From Lysinibacillus agricola (GTDB lineage: Bacteria > Bacillota > Bacilli > Bacillales_A > Planococcaceae): a stretch of 64,000 bases of DNA. Shown piece after piece: positions 27,551 to 36,302 of the stretch (position 1 is the stretch's first letter; every line of letters begins with the position of its first letter). The DNA lies in contig NZ_CP067341.1 in the NCBI RefSeq assembly GCF_016638705.1, forward strand, positions 4,529,501 to 4,593,500, read 5' to 3'. A program made the position numbers and the translations under genes. The notes beneath the pieces are model-generated. The model made no database searches and was not told the DNA's origin. It saw nothing but the letters and a program-made list of their open reading frames with translations.

Positions 27551-28779
27551 TAGTTTGACAGACCTTTGTTGTTAAAATATTTCTTATATTGGCGATAAAA
27601 GCTTAAATTATCTAGCGTTATATTCAACCAACGCTTCGCATTCATATCCTTATAATTAAAGATGGAATCCGTAGCCATTCCTTGGCGAATAAGACTTTTC
27701 GCTTCAATCACAAGCTGTTCATTTTGTACATATTTAAAGAGGACACCATTCGGCACAATTGTCCAAAGATGCTTGTTCTGAACATAAGTTAGCTGTTGCT
27801 TGCTTCCGCGGATAAAATCATCCGCAACATATTGCATTAAATTATAGCCACTTGCTGTCACATAATAATTTGAAAGCTCATTATGTAATTCAATACTTAA
27901 TAGCTTATATTGACCGTCACGTTCATCATACTTCATATCAAACGTGGCAAAGCCTTGGAATCGTATTTCCTCTAAAATCAATTTCACGCGGTCCATTAAG
28001 TCTTTATCGTATGCTGTCATTATGGCTACATAGCGCCCAATCCCCTCTGGAGAATGCTCCTCTAAAATAGGGTTACCTACAGATAGCAGCTTTACCTTAC
28101 TATCTTGCCCAACATAAGCATTTACGACACACATATGAGCATCTTCGCCAGGAATATATTGCTGTACCATTAAGTCATCTCGGTATGCCGATTCCTTATA
28201 AATAGCATGGAAAATAGCATCCTTTTCGTCGTTATCTTTTGCAATATACACTTTTTTCTTGCCTGGAAAAATACATGTAGCATACTTTGTCATATTCAAA
28301 GGTTTAATGACAACTGGGTATTCAAAAGGGATGTCAAATTCCTCGTAATCATTAACGGTGCAAACATGCGTTGCCGGATAGTGAAAGCCGAACTTCGCAC
28401 AAAGTTCATACATACTCTCACGCGTTAAAAGCTCGTTAGCAAGGTTTGCATCCACATAAGGAACGACAAAATACTGAGCTAGCTCCTCTTTATGTTGCAC
28501 AATTTTTTTTACATAAAATTCATCGCAGGCTAATAACAGTAGCTTTTTATCTGCAAATTCCTCTGCAATTGCCTTTAAAGCAACGACAAAACGTTCTTCA
28601 ATATGGAGTCTTGGTACTTCACGAAATGTTAATAAATCACTCTGTTGTATTTTTTCCATATTTATATGATTTAATGCAAGTGGTTTAACGCCATAGGATT
28701 CGTAAAATGCTCTTGCCATACCGTAAGCATTCATTTCATCTCCTAATAAAATCGGTAAAAAAGCGTGCTCAATGGCCAT
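27550..28779 (-). CDS. ATP-grasp ligase, probable D-aspartate ligase for peptidoglycan
   Basis: 409 aa. The ATP-grasp fold is seen in FEYPVVIKPLNM (ATP-binding Lys), LMVQQYIPGED and the metal-binding region FATFDMKY...LLSIELHNELSNYY. This resembles the carboxylate-amine ligases that include Enterococcus faecium Asl, which adds D-Asp to the Lys side chain of UDP-MurNAc-pentapeptide. Lysinibacillus has L-Lys-D-Asp cross-links and the gene is followed at once by an aspartate racemase gene, as in E. faecium. I start at ATG 28779; an in-frame TTG is 9 bases upstream. Confidence 0.82.
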   Translation of the reverse strand: MAIEHAFLPILLGDEMNAYGMARAFYESYGVKPLALNHINMEKIQQSDLLTFREVPRLHIEERFVVALKAIAEEFADKKLLLLACDEFYVKKIVQHKEELAQYFVVPYVDANLANELLTRESMYELCAKFGFHYPATHVCTVNDYEEFDIPFEYPVVIKPLNMTKYATCIFPGKKKVYIAKDNDEKDAIFHAIYKESAYRDDLMVQQYIPGEDAHMCVVNAYVGQDSKVKLLSVGNPILEEHSPEGIGRYVAIMTAYDKDLMDRVKLILEEIRFQGFATFDMKYDERDGQYKLLSIELHNELSNYYVTASGYNLMQYVADDFIRGSKQQLTYVQNKHLWTIVPNGVLFKYVQNEQLVIEAKSLIRQGMATDSIFNYKDMNAKRWLNITLDNLSFYRQYKKYFNNKGLSN

Positions 28780-28805
28780 TCTACTCAACTCACTTTAGCT
28801 TTTTT

Positions 28806-28953
28806 AGGCTCTCACCATAACGCGGGGTTGATTTCTGTTCCGACTGAGCGCTTTCCTGGGGATTCCAAGGAGTCAACCAGCCTTCACGTCAATCAACTTA
28901 TATACATGGCATACTATTTAACAAATGTCATCCCCAATTTTTGGTGATGAGCC
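28806..28953 (+). repeat. MITE-like repeat, copy 6
   Basis: Ends AGGCTCTCACC and GGTGATGAGCC are inverted. The core is shortened: ACTGAGCGCTTTCCTGGGGA runs straight into TTCCAAGGAGTC, so the GATGAGCCGCTGATCC block is deleted. The right half ATGGCATAC...AACAAATGTCATCCCC is intact. Confidence 0.85.
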
Positions 28954-29005
28954 TTTTTTTTAGTGTAACATACTTTCCTTGTACTCCTTATAACTCTCGT
29001 TGAAG

Positions 29006-29989
29006 TCATTTATGAACTGCTACAGCTTGTTTACCTAACTCTCGATAGCTTTTAAAGAATTGATCCACATTATAAGTAACAAAGCCTTTTAATGGGTCCA
29101 TGACAACTACTTTATCACCTAAATGCCCAGTTAAGACAACAGCATGCAAGTTCATATACGCGGCACGTGGCTCTGTTTCACCTTCATATATCCAGCCCCT
29201 AGCCGAACTTGGTTTTGATGCTGATAAATCCAATGTCACCCATGTCACAACTGGTACTCCCTCTCGGACAAGCTGTAAAATTTCGTCCTGTGAGGCATTG
29301 CTCATATTTGTGACACGTAAATCTGCCTGTTTATCGGCTATTACTGCTTCTGCCGCCTTTACAATCGGAGCTGCAAAGACATACATACCGTGTGCTTTAT
29401 CACGAGGATTACCTGCAAAAGCCTGTGCTGGATTTGGACCAAAACGTTGTCCGTCTACCGTACGTATATCTTGCTTTGGTAAATAGTTATCAGCCATTTC
29501 AAGCTTCGTAACATTCATACCATAATAATTTAATACAGCTGTCAACGATGTAATTTCACAGCCATGCGGTAGTTCAGGATTTTGCATAACCACTGGTACA
29601 TCTAGCTCCTGCTCGTCCCTTGAAAAATGTGTTTGCAATCGATAATATGGCTTCGTCGCATCATACGTAAAATGTTCGATTGTCGTATAGCCATCATTTT
29701 TCGTACTATTTTCAAGCGTAGTTGCAGCAATAGCATATTCCCGACCCTCTATAAGTTTCGAAAATTTTGCTTCGCCCTCTTCTGAACCAACCGCATCCTC
29801 CACTACTTCACCTGACTTTATATCTGTGGCAGTTATGTAAAGGTTAGGAATTGGTGCACCACTATTAAACTCTACCGTTAACACAGTTAATTCACTCTTT
29901 TGCCTTTGCTGTGAAAACTGATTGCAACTCGAAAGTAGCATGATTATCATAATACCTATTAGTAAAAGGCGTTTATACCCCGTCCACAA
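29006..29989 (-). CDS. C39-like peptidase domain lipoprotein
   Basis: About 327 aa. The N-terminus is hydrophobic and ends in a lipobox-like LLSSC, so it is probably a membrane-anchored lipoprotein. A beta-rich segment (about 35-120) precedes the C39-like domain: catalytic Cys in LPHGCEITSL, His in LHAVVLTGH and Asp in VMDPLKG. This is the YvpB-type arrangement without transporter domains. I start at TTG 29989 after AGGAGCGGAATTTGTC; an in-frame TTG at 30022 lacks an SD. Substrate unknown. The gap behind it (30023-30212) holds nothing evident. Confidence 0.82.
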   Translation of the reverse strand: MWTGYKRLLLIGIMIIMLLSSCNQFSQQRQKSELTVLTVEFNSGAPIPNLYITATDIKSGEVVEDAVGSEEGEAKFSKLIEGREYAIAATTLENSTKNDGYTTIEHFTYDATKPYYRLQTHFSRDEQELDVPVVMQNPELPHGCEITSLTAVLNYYGMNVTKLEMADNYLPKQDIRTVDGQRFGPNPAQAFAGNPRDKAHGMYVFAAPIVKAAEAVIADKQADLRVTNMSNASQDEILQLVREGVPVVTWVTLDLSASKPSSARGWIYEGETEPRAAYMNLHAVVLTGHLGDKVVVMDPLKGFVTYNVDQFFKSYRELGKQAVAVHK

Positions 29990-30212
29990 GACAAATTCCG
30001 CTCCTATCTTGTTTGAAGACAAAACTTCAATTCTATTATTTCAATTTGTCGTAGACTCTATTATACGCTAATTTCATAGACGTTCCTATTTTAATGAATT
30101 CACCCTTTATATGTGAGGTCGTAGCCCTATTCATTGGCTCTAAATAACGCTCATTCAAGGTTTTACTAGTTTTGCTACTTTCGAGTTTCACCAAACATTT
30201 TACACGTTCAAT

Positions 30213-31709
30213 TTAGCGCGTGCTTACTTTTGGACGCAATGTATGTTTCAAAACTTTACCCGATGCATTACGTGGCAATTCTACTAAAAATTCAATTTCA
30301 TGTGGCACTTTATATTTCGCAAGCTGAGTCCGACAATAAGCCAATATTGCCTCTTCATCGAGGGACTTTCCTTCCTTCAAGACGACAAACGCTTTCGGAA
30401 CTTCACCATATACTTCATGTGGTAAACCTACAACTGCTGCTTCTAAAATTTCTGGTAACTGATATAAAACCTCTTCTACCTCGATAGGATAAATATTTTC
30501 GCCACCACGAATGATCATATCCTTTTTACGATCTACAATATAGAGATAGCCTTCTTCATCAAAACGCCCTAAATCTCCTGAATAAAGCCAGCCGTCTTTA
30601 ATTGCTCTCGCTGTTTCTTCAGGATTGCGTAAATAGCCTTTCATCACCTGTGGTCCTCTAACACAAATTTCTCCTACCCCACCTGCTGGCACAGATTCAC
30701 CATAGCTATCGACAACACGTACGTTTGTCTGTGTTAATGGTTTTCCCACTGAGCCAATCTTTGTCAATGCATCAGCATCTAAAAGGGAAGTTGCCGCAGG
30801 AGAATTTTCAGTTTGTCCATACAGGTTTTGTACTTTCACATTAGGGAATGTCTCTTTCACTTGCTTCACAAGCTCATAAGGCATCGGTGCTGCCCCGTAA
30901 CATAATAAACGTAAATTTTTAAATGCATGTTCCTTAAAGTTAGGTGTATTTAAAATAATTGTATACATTGACGGAACACCAAAGAAAATTGTCGCAGCTG
31001 TTGAGGCAAGCTGTTCTAATGTATTTGTCGGAGAAAAAGCCTCTTCTATCACAACAGTACCACCTTTATAAAACATCGGCATCGCAAATACATGAAGCCC
31101 TGCACAATGAAATAAAGGCGTACAAATAAACATTCTATCCTCATTGGTCATATCCATAGATGACGACCATATATCCGCAGTTGATACGATATTTTGGTGA
31201 GTTAGCATAACTCCTTTTGGTTTACCGGTCGTACCAGAAGTATACATAACAACTGCTGTATCATGAGGTTCCAATTTGACAGCTTTTCTTTGACCTGTAT
31301 AGTTCACAATTACCTCTTTCATTTCTTTAAACCCTACAATATGTTGAAACGGATATGAAATATTTGCAAGTACATCTTCTAATCTCTCATCATAAATAAG
31401 TCCTTTAGCTTCTGAATGATTAAAAATAAATTCGACCTCTGGAGCTGCTAATTTTGTATTAATAGGCATGACAACATAGCCCGCTAACTGTACACCGATA
31501 TAAGCAATTAAAAATAAATCTGAATTAAGCGTGTATAATGCAATCACATCATCTTTTTCAAAACCTTGCTCTTGTAAGTACGCTGCAAAATTTTCTACAC
31601 GTTTATAAAAATCGCTATAGCTCATCTTTTTTCCATCGTATAACGTTGCAACTCCTTTTGGTTGTTGTATAGCGTATTTTTGAACAATTTCTGTCATTAA
31701 CATCGTCAT
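30213..31709 (-). CDS. Long-chain acyl-CoA synthetase-like AMP-forming ligase
   Basis: 498 aa. It activates a carboxylic acid via acyl-AMP to acyl-CoA. Motifs: MYTSGTTGKPKGVMLTH (A3), YGQTENSPA (A5), GWLYSGDLGRFDEEGYLYIV (A7-A8), DRKKDMIIRGGENIYP and the C-terminal catalytic Lys in PRNASGKVLK. This fits fatty-acid or related acyl-CoA ligases; chain length cannot be read. ATG 31709 follows GGGGGGCTTTTG. It is transcribed alone. Confidence 0.9.
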   Translation of the reverse strand: MTMLMTEIVQKYAIQQPKGVATLYDGKKMSYSDFYKRVENFAAYLQEQGFEKDDVIALYTLNSDLFLIAYIGVQLAGYVVMPINTKLAAPEVEFIFNHSEAKGLIYDERLEDVLANISYPFQHIVGFKEMKEVIVNYTGQRKAVKLEPHDTAVVMYTSGTTGKPKGVMLTHQNIVSTADIWSSSMDMTNEDRMFICTPLFHCAGLHVFAMPMFYKGGTVVIEEAFSPTNTLEQLASTAATIFFGVPSMYTIILNTPNFKEHAFKNLRLLCYGAAPMPYELVKQVKETFPNVKVQNLYGQTENSPAATSLLDADALTKIGSVGKPLTQTNVRVVDSYGESVPAGGVGEICVRGPQVMKGYLRNPEETARAIKDGWLYSGDLGRFDEEGYLYIVDRKKDMIIRGGENIYPIEVEEVLYQLPEILEAAVVGLPHEVYGEVPKAFVVLKEGKSLDEEAILAYCRTQLAKYKVPHEIEFLVELPRNASGKVLKHTLRPKVSTR

Positions 31710-31886
31710 CAAAAGCCCCCCAAATTTTTAATTATTCCTAACCTTGATACCGTGTAGACAAACTATTAATCTAATTATAAATTTCAGAAAATTACAATTA
31801 TATTTTATCAAGCTATAAAAAAGTTAGCAATTTTTCTACACATTCAAAAATATGACAAATCCATAACAAAATATACTTAGACATTT

Positions 31887-32040
31887 GGTTCATCATCATA
31901 ACGTGTAGTTGATTTCCGTTCCGACTGGGGGTGTCCGTTGAGCCGCTGATCCTCAAGGAGTCGCCCAGCCTCCACTCCAATCAACTAATATACAGGGCAT
32001 ATATTTAAAAAATGTCATCCACAACTTTTGGTGATGAACC
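31887..32040 (+). repeat. MITE-like repeat, copy 7
   Basis: Ends GGTTCATCATC and GGTGATGAACC. The core lacks the GCTTTCCTGG block (CCGACTGGGGGTGTCCGTTG). The rest, with CAAGGAGTCGCCCAGCCTCC and AAAATGTCATCCACAAC, is intact. It fills most of the gap 31710-32117. Confidence 0.85.
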
Positions 32041-32117
32041 AGACATTTTACTTTTCTATCAATTTCTGTTAGGTGTATGATGTTTGTACAATTATTTTTA
32101 GGAAAGGTCTGGTTAAA

Positions 32118-32720
32118 ATGCTGTACGCACTTTTAGGAGATTTACATTCTAATTTAGAAGATACTAAGGCAGTTCTAGCCCATATTCAGCAAACTGCGAA
32201 AGAGGCAAGGGTATTGGGATTAGGTGATTTATATGAATGTACTGTAAGTAAGAAAAAGGCACAAACAATGTCGGGTTTACCGCTACAAAAAGCTGCGATA
32301 GTGGAAAATGATTTTGAAAACTTACTAACATTCCCCTCTATTCGTGGTAATCAGGAGGAGCGTATTACACATGTAACTGGCATCGAACGTTTTACAGAGC
32401 TGCCTGAAACAATGGAGATTGATGGTGCAACACTTATGCATGGACATCAATTTCAATGGAATGTGACATGGCAGCCTACATTTCCGCCATTCAAAAAATC
32501 GCTTCTTTTCTTCGGACATAGTCATGAATCTGGTCTTTATCATCGCAATAAAAAGTTACCTATTCGTATTCGCTTTGGCCAACCAATCGCATTACAAGAA
32601 AAGCAGTACGGCATTAATGTTGGTTCAGTTGTCAATCACCGTGAGTGGTGTCTCTATGATAGTGATAAACGAACAGTAACATTTATGTGTGCTCCTTCTG
32701 TTGAGAAGGCTAGTGTTTAA
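32118..32720 (+). CDS. Metallophosphoesterase family protein
   Basis: 200 aa. Calcineurin-like motifs: GDLHSN near the start, GLGDLYE, RGNQEE (in the GNH(D/E) place), MHGHQ and GHSHESG. This suggests a two-metal phosphodiesterase or phosphatase in the cytoplasm; substrate unknown. ATG 32118 follows AGGAAAGG by about ten bases; a longer in-frame start is less likely. Repeat copy 7 lies directly upstream. Confidence 0.83.
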   Translation: MLYALLGDLHSNLEDTKAVLAHIQQTAKEARVLGLGDLYECTVSKKKAQTMSGLPLQKAAIVENDFENLLTFPSIRGNQEERITHVTGIERFTELPETMEIDGATLMHGHQFQWNVTWQPTFPPFKKSLLFFGHSHESGLYHRNKKLPIRIRFGQPIALQEKQYGINVGSVVNHREWCLYDSDKRTVTFMCAPSVEKASV

Positions 32721-32744
32721 AGCTTACTTGCGAAAGAAAAAAGG

Positions 32745-32862
32745 CTTCCTGATTAAAGGAAGCTCGTTCCTGCGGGGCTTTCAGCGCAAGTTCATCCCGC
32801 AAAAGTCGCCACTCTCCGTGAAAAATCAACGATCATCATTAGTTTAAGAGCCCATTTAGTAC
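32745..32862. repeat. Degenerate repeat-like stretch
   Basis: CTTCCTGATTAAAGGAAGC is a small hairpin and CCTGCGGGGCTTTCAGCGC resembles the CTTTCCTGCGGGAAGC block of the element at 41483-41580. Ends are not clear. It is GC-rich compared with its surroundings and non-coding. Confidence 0.35.
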
Positions 32863-32908
32863 TCTTGATCGACAATTTTCCACTTCACTGATATACATCT
32901 TATTCAAA

Positions 32909-32946
32909 AAAAAACGCTAAAATCGACCTCGATTCTAGCGTTTTTT
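32909..32946. terminator. Terminator between metallophosphoesterase and DUF305-like genes
   Basis: AAAAAACGCTAAAATCG pairs with CGATTCTAGCGTTTTTT around a short loop, with T-runs on both strands. Confidence 0.88.
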
Positions 32947-32985
32947 CATTTCGCAAATGTCCTTTGTAACAAAGCATGGGACAAA

Positions 32986-33567
32986 TTAGCAATTTTCGCA
33001 ATCCTTTAAAGCATCCAGTAATTTTTCCATTTCACAAATACGATCGCACATAGTTTGAATCATATTTCGAAGGATCGGTATTAATTCTTGGCAAATACAG
33101 AACCTTAAAACGTTTTGCGCTAGTCGAACTCCTCCCTGATGATGAACAATCATCTCTCGAAGATAGTTTATATTAATGTTATTGGAAACTGGTGGTAAAC
33201 TCATAGCTTTGAACATTGCTTCGGTAATTTCTTTAAATGCACACATATATTCGTATAATTCATATTCCGAATTTTGCACGATACAGCATCTATTTTGTAT
33301 CGCTTCTAGACATTCAACGGTTTCTGTACTTGTTGCTATTATTTCTAATGCGAGATTTTGCACGGGTATATTAGTTGTGTATCGTAAAACATTTTCTGAC
33401 ATTTTAATTGCAGCTACTTGATGCGGTATTATTTGCTTAATAAAATTTTCTGAAACACTACATGTAATGGTCACATAGGTCATGCCCTGAATCATTTTAT
33501 CGAGGATCCTTTGGTATTCCTCTAAATAAGCCTGTGTTACATTACTGAGTTCAATTGGTTTAGTCAT
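32986..33567 (-). CDS. Cys-rich protein with duplicated DUF305-like motif
   Basis: 193 aa, no signal peptide or membrane segment. Two internal blocks resemble DUF305: IIPHQVAAIKMSENVLRY (about 45-62) and MIVHHQGGVRLAQNVLRF (about 135-152), so it looks like a tandem duplication. It has more than ten Cys, several in close pairs (RCC, CICQ, CENC). DUF305 proteins are often linked to copper or other metals; function here is unknown. ATG 33567 lies 8 bases after GAAAGGAG. A second Cys-rich gene lies upstream on the same strand. Confidence 0.75.
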   Translation of the reverse strand: MTKPIELSNVTQAYLEEYQRILDKMIQGMTYVTITCSVSENFIKQIIPHQVAAIKMSENVLRYTTNIPVQNLALEIIATSTETVECLEAIQNRCCIVQNSEYELYEYMCAFKEITEAMFKAMSLPPVSNNININYLREMIVHHQGGVRLAQNVLRFCICQELIPILRNMIQTMCDRICEMEKLLDALKDCENC

Positions 33568-33685
33568 TAGACACACTCCTTTCAGAGTAATATATGTCCG
33601 ATAGGTTGTTGTGCGGTAGACAATTGTACCAACCGATCTCTATTGTTTCGTAAGAGTAATTGAAGTATTTTTAAGGCCAAAACGA

Positions 33686-33856
33686 TTAATCTTTTTTATA
33701 TGTATCTAAGCACTTTTGACAAATACATTGCTCTTGGGGTACTTTTTCAAAAATTTTCTCAGGAAAGCTTTCTGTCATACACCAGCAATCCTTTTGCCCT
33801 TTTACTAGCCCACAATGATTTTCTTGTCCACATAACGGACAACATTTTTCCTCCAT
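33686..33856 (-). CDS. Cysteine-rich CWC family protein (56 aa)
   Basis: The frame runs from ATG 33856 (after GAAGGAGGTGTACGA) to TAA and encodes MEEKCCPLCGQENHCG, then DCWCM, PEKIFEKVP and CICQKC. The CPxCGxxNxC...CWC...C pattern is the CWC family, a small presumed zinc-binding protein of unknown function. Nine Cys in 56 residues. It lies 118 bp upstream of the Cys-rich DUF305-like gene on the same strand. Confidence 0.85.
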   Translation of the reverse strand: MEEKCCPLCGQENHCGLVKGQKDCWCMTESFPEKIFEKVPQEQCICQKCLDTYKKD

Positions 33857-33952
33857 TCGTACACCTCCTTCATATACTTTATATTGTAAAATAAAGTGAC
33901 GACATAATCAGGCTTTTACGGGATAAAAATAGAGGAGTACCTAATTTTAATG

Positions 33953-35417
33953 TGGTACCCAAGTCAAGGACAAACTAAAAAAAGAAATTAAGCAGCTAAG
34001 AGATGGTTTCTGTATTGTACAGGAGCCATCCTTTTTAGATTCCATTGATAACGATAATTATTGTAATAGACCATGTAGTGATTGATTTTGGCTTTTAGTT
34101 CCTCAAGTGTCTTCAAGGAGCTAAAGTCTACTTCGTCTTTAAAATGACCGAAAAACGATTCCTGTGGCGCATTGTCCCAACAGTTTCCTCGGCGTGACAT
34201 CGATTGACCTAAGCCATGTTTTTTTAAGAGCGTTTGATAGCGTGGGCTTGTATAGTGAACCCCTTGATCTGAATGGATAAAGGCCTCTGAATGAAGCTGA
34301 ACGCGCTTATTACTGATCAATTTTTTAATCGTTTCCGTAGCGATTTCGAGCGTGATTCGATCTGAGACATGGTACGCTAAAATTTCGTTCGTCGAGGCAT
34401 CTTTTATCGTCGACAAATAAGCCATACACTTTCCGTTATATGGCACATAGCTGATGTCCGTTAATAATACTTTCCCAGGGATACCTTGCTTAAATTCACG
34501 ATTTAATTTATTTGGCACAACACGATGTTCCTTCGTTGCTTTCGCCATTTGTTTATATGGATTCGGTTTACGATGCGGGCAGACAATCCCGAACTTGCGC
34601 ATAATACGCTGGATTTTTTTCGGCTCATCACACATTGAAAAATCCTGCTCGAGTGTCATTTTTAATCGAACGAGAGCCTTTCTTATAACCACGACGATCA
34701 AAGGCTTTTTAAAAATCAAATCGCGTGCCTTTAAATCCTTCTGTTCTCTCAAGGCTCGCGCATCACTCGCCTGTAAATAGCTATAATAGCCTGAACGAGA
34801 AACCTTTAAGAGGTTACAAAAATACGTCACCATCCGTTCAAATGGAAACTGAGTGAGCGTATCTGAAATGAGTTGAAAGACCTTATTTGTGCTTAGTTTT
34901 TGGCTGTCGTTTAGCAGCCCCCTTTCTGTCGCTTCGAGCTTTTTTAGTAAATCTACTTGCCCCTCCAATAGTTGAATGCGTGCAGCTTGTCTTTCAATGA
35001 CTTCTGCGGCTGTTAATTCGCGTTTAATTGGTCTACCTGATCCAGATTTGCGTGTATCCGTTAAGCCAATTAAGCCGTTCTTTTCATACGCTTTACGCCA
35101 ACGAAAGGCTGATTGTTCAATACGTTTGATCCCAATTATCTCTTCATCAAAGCCATATTCCTTAAAAATTTGTCTCGGTGTTTTCCCTGCGAAGTATTCA
35201 TCAATGAATTGACTCTTAAATGTATCTGTATAGGTAATCGTACGTTCGCTAACCTGTTGTACGTTTGGATTTTTTTGAAGTTGTAGTATCTGTTTTGGTG
35301 AAAATATAATTTTACTCATAGTAGCCCCTAGTTCGTCCTTTAATCTTAAAAGTCTAGTATATAAAAAATACCCGCAGTTAGCACACTCTTTTTCAAGTGT
35401 CCTAACTACAGGTACCA
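33953..35417 (-). mobile_element. IS3-family insertion sequence
   Basis: About 1465 bp around one transposase gene. The left end TGGTACC.......AGGACA (from 33953) is inverted at the right end (TGGTACC.......AGGACA on the minus strand, ending at 35417); about 14 of 20 terminal bases match. No target duplication was clear: flanks read TTTTAATG and TATTATTT. It sits between the CWC gene and a cluster of spore-related small genes. Confidence 0.8.
33988..35319 (-). CDS. IS3-family transposase, single reading frame
   Basis: 443 aa from ATG 35319 (AGGGGC upstream); an upstream in-frame extension is less likely. The N-terminal helix-turn-helix region (about 20-110: KTPRQIFKEYGFDEEII) and a coiled segment (RIQLLEGQVDLLKKLEA) precede the DDE integrase core with Asp in LLTDISYVPY, Asp in HSDQGVHYTS and Glu in NAPQESFFGHFKDE. 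IS3 elements usually need a frameshift between two genes; this one is fused. Between LIFK and KMTLEQDFS the residues look out of frame (see findings), so activity is uncertain. Confidence 0.85.
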   Translation of the reverse strand: MSKIIFSPKQILQLQKNPNVQQVSERTITYTDTFKSQFIDEYFAGKTPRQIFKEYGFDEEIIGIKRIEQSAFRWRKAYEKNGLIGLTDTRKSGSGRPIKRELTAAEVIERQAARIQLLEGQVDLLKKLEATERGLLNDSQKLSTNKVFQLISDTLTQFPFERMVTYFCNLLKVSRSGYYSYLQASDARALREQKDLKARDLIFKKPLIVVVIRKALVRLKMTLEQDFSMCDEPKKIQRIMRKFGIVCPHRKPNPYKQMAKATKEHRVVPNKLNREFKQGIPGKVLLTDISYVPYNGKCMAYLSTIKDASTNEILAYHVSDRITLEIATETIKKLISNKRVQLHSEAFIHSDQGVHYTSPRYQTLLKKHGLGQSMSRRGNCWDNAPQESFFGHFKDEVDFSSLKTLEELKAKINHYMVYYNNYRYQWNLKRMAPVQYRNHLLAA

Positions 35418-35444
35418 TATTATTTCATACTCCTCCCAAATTGC

Positions 35445-35642
35445 TTATTGTTTTTTCCCACGAATCTGTTGCTTTACTTCTTCCGTGTCTGTATCACTAT
35501 ATACTTTTGTACCTACCCCACCATTTTGGGCTAGCAGTTTTTTCACTTCATTATAAGATAAACCGGCCTCTACATTTTTTCTTTTTACTTCATTAATATC
35601 TGTTCCAGCAGAAGTAAACTGAGCTTCATTATGGTCAGTCAT
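35445..35642 (-). CDS. Probable gamma-type small acid-soluble spore protein
   Basis: 65 aa, hydrophilic. Parts such as AGTDINEVKRKN, GLSYNEVKKLLAQ and YSDTDTEEVKQQ resemble gamma-type or SspE-like spore proteins, which lack a DNA-binding role and serve as an amino acid store. The ATG follows GAAGGTAGGGATTTGC. It is last of three small genes on the same strand next to the IS element. The assignment rests on sequence pattern only. Confidence 0.7.
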   Translation of the reverse strand: MTDHNEAQFTSAGTDINEVKRKNVEAGLSYNEVKKLLAQNGGVGTKVYSDTDTEEVKQQIRGKKQ

Positions 35643-35657
35643 GCAAATCCCTACCTT

Positions 35658-35870
35658 CTATAATTCATCAGGCTGCATTTCGATTAATTCATCGCCTTCT
35701 CTTTTCACTTTTTTATTAAGCTCTTTAATCGGTATAGCATCCACTGTTTGCATATCTTCATGTAAATCGAAAAGACTAATAGTATCTGATTCGACCATAT
35801 CTGGTTTGTTCTTGCTAGCTAAATTCATAAATATTTTTTTCTCATGCGGTACGTTTTCTATGTCCATCAT
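35658..35870 (-). CDS. Hypothetical acidic protein (70 aa)
   Basis: 70 aa, many Asp/Glu/Lys, no membrane segment or Cys. It begins MMDIENVPHEKKIF and ends EGDELIEMQPDEL. An excellent SD, AAAGGAGGGTGAA, precedes the start, and it lies 15 bp before the spore-protein gene, so it is probably co-transcribed. I do not recognise the family. Confidence 0.6.
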   Translation of the reverse strand: MMDIENVPHEKKIFMNLASKNKPDMVESDTISLFDLHEDMQTVDAIPIKELNKKVKREGDELIEMQPDEL

Positions 35871-35911
35871 TTCACCCTCCTTTATCTATAGCGTGTGCAA
35901 TGTTGGACAAA

Positions 35912-36145
35912 TTATGTGCCTTTCGTTTTCGCACTTTTATCGATGCGGTGATATTCAGATATTTGAATGACCCGAACATTTCTTGTATGCAGCTCATGAT
36001 ACATCCCTCTACTATCTGTAAAGGATATATACTGATCTCGTTCGCTTCGAACTAATGCCTCTGCTTTTTCCTGTGAATCAATATGAATAAATCTTCTAAC
36101 ATAATGCATTTCATCAAAGAAATAAGTAATTTTAAATTCTTTCAT
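35912..36145 (-). CDS. Hypothetical protein (77 aa)
   Basis: 77 aa. The alternating pattern FKITYFFDEMHYVRRFIHI suggests a beta-hairpin start followed by a helix (SQEKAEALVRSE) and two strands ending in VRVIQISEYH. GAGGAGC precedes the ATG by 9 bases. It is the first of three small genes (77, 70 and 65 aa) on the minus strand. No family recognised. Confidence 0.65.
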   Translation of the reverse strand: MKEFKITYFFDEMHYVRRFIHIDSQEKAEALVRSERDQYISFTDSRGMYHELHTRNVRVIQISEYHRIDKSAKTKGT

Positions 36146-36302
36146 TATAAATAGCTCCTCGATTACTGGATATGGTTATTTACTGCTTATCATATCCAAC
36201 TAACTGCAGTTGCTATCCTTATGAAAATATTAAAGGTTTTTTCTATATCTTCGGCATAATCTGTATTAAAGCAAAACAATTATTTCATTGGAGGTGAAGA
36301 TT

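Noticed and set aside
33700..33894. Plus-strand frame of 64 codons
   Set aside because: It is antisense to the CWC gene, which has a better ribosome site and a clear family pattern.
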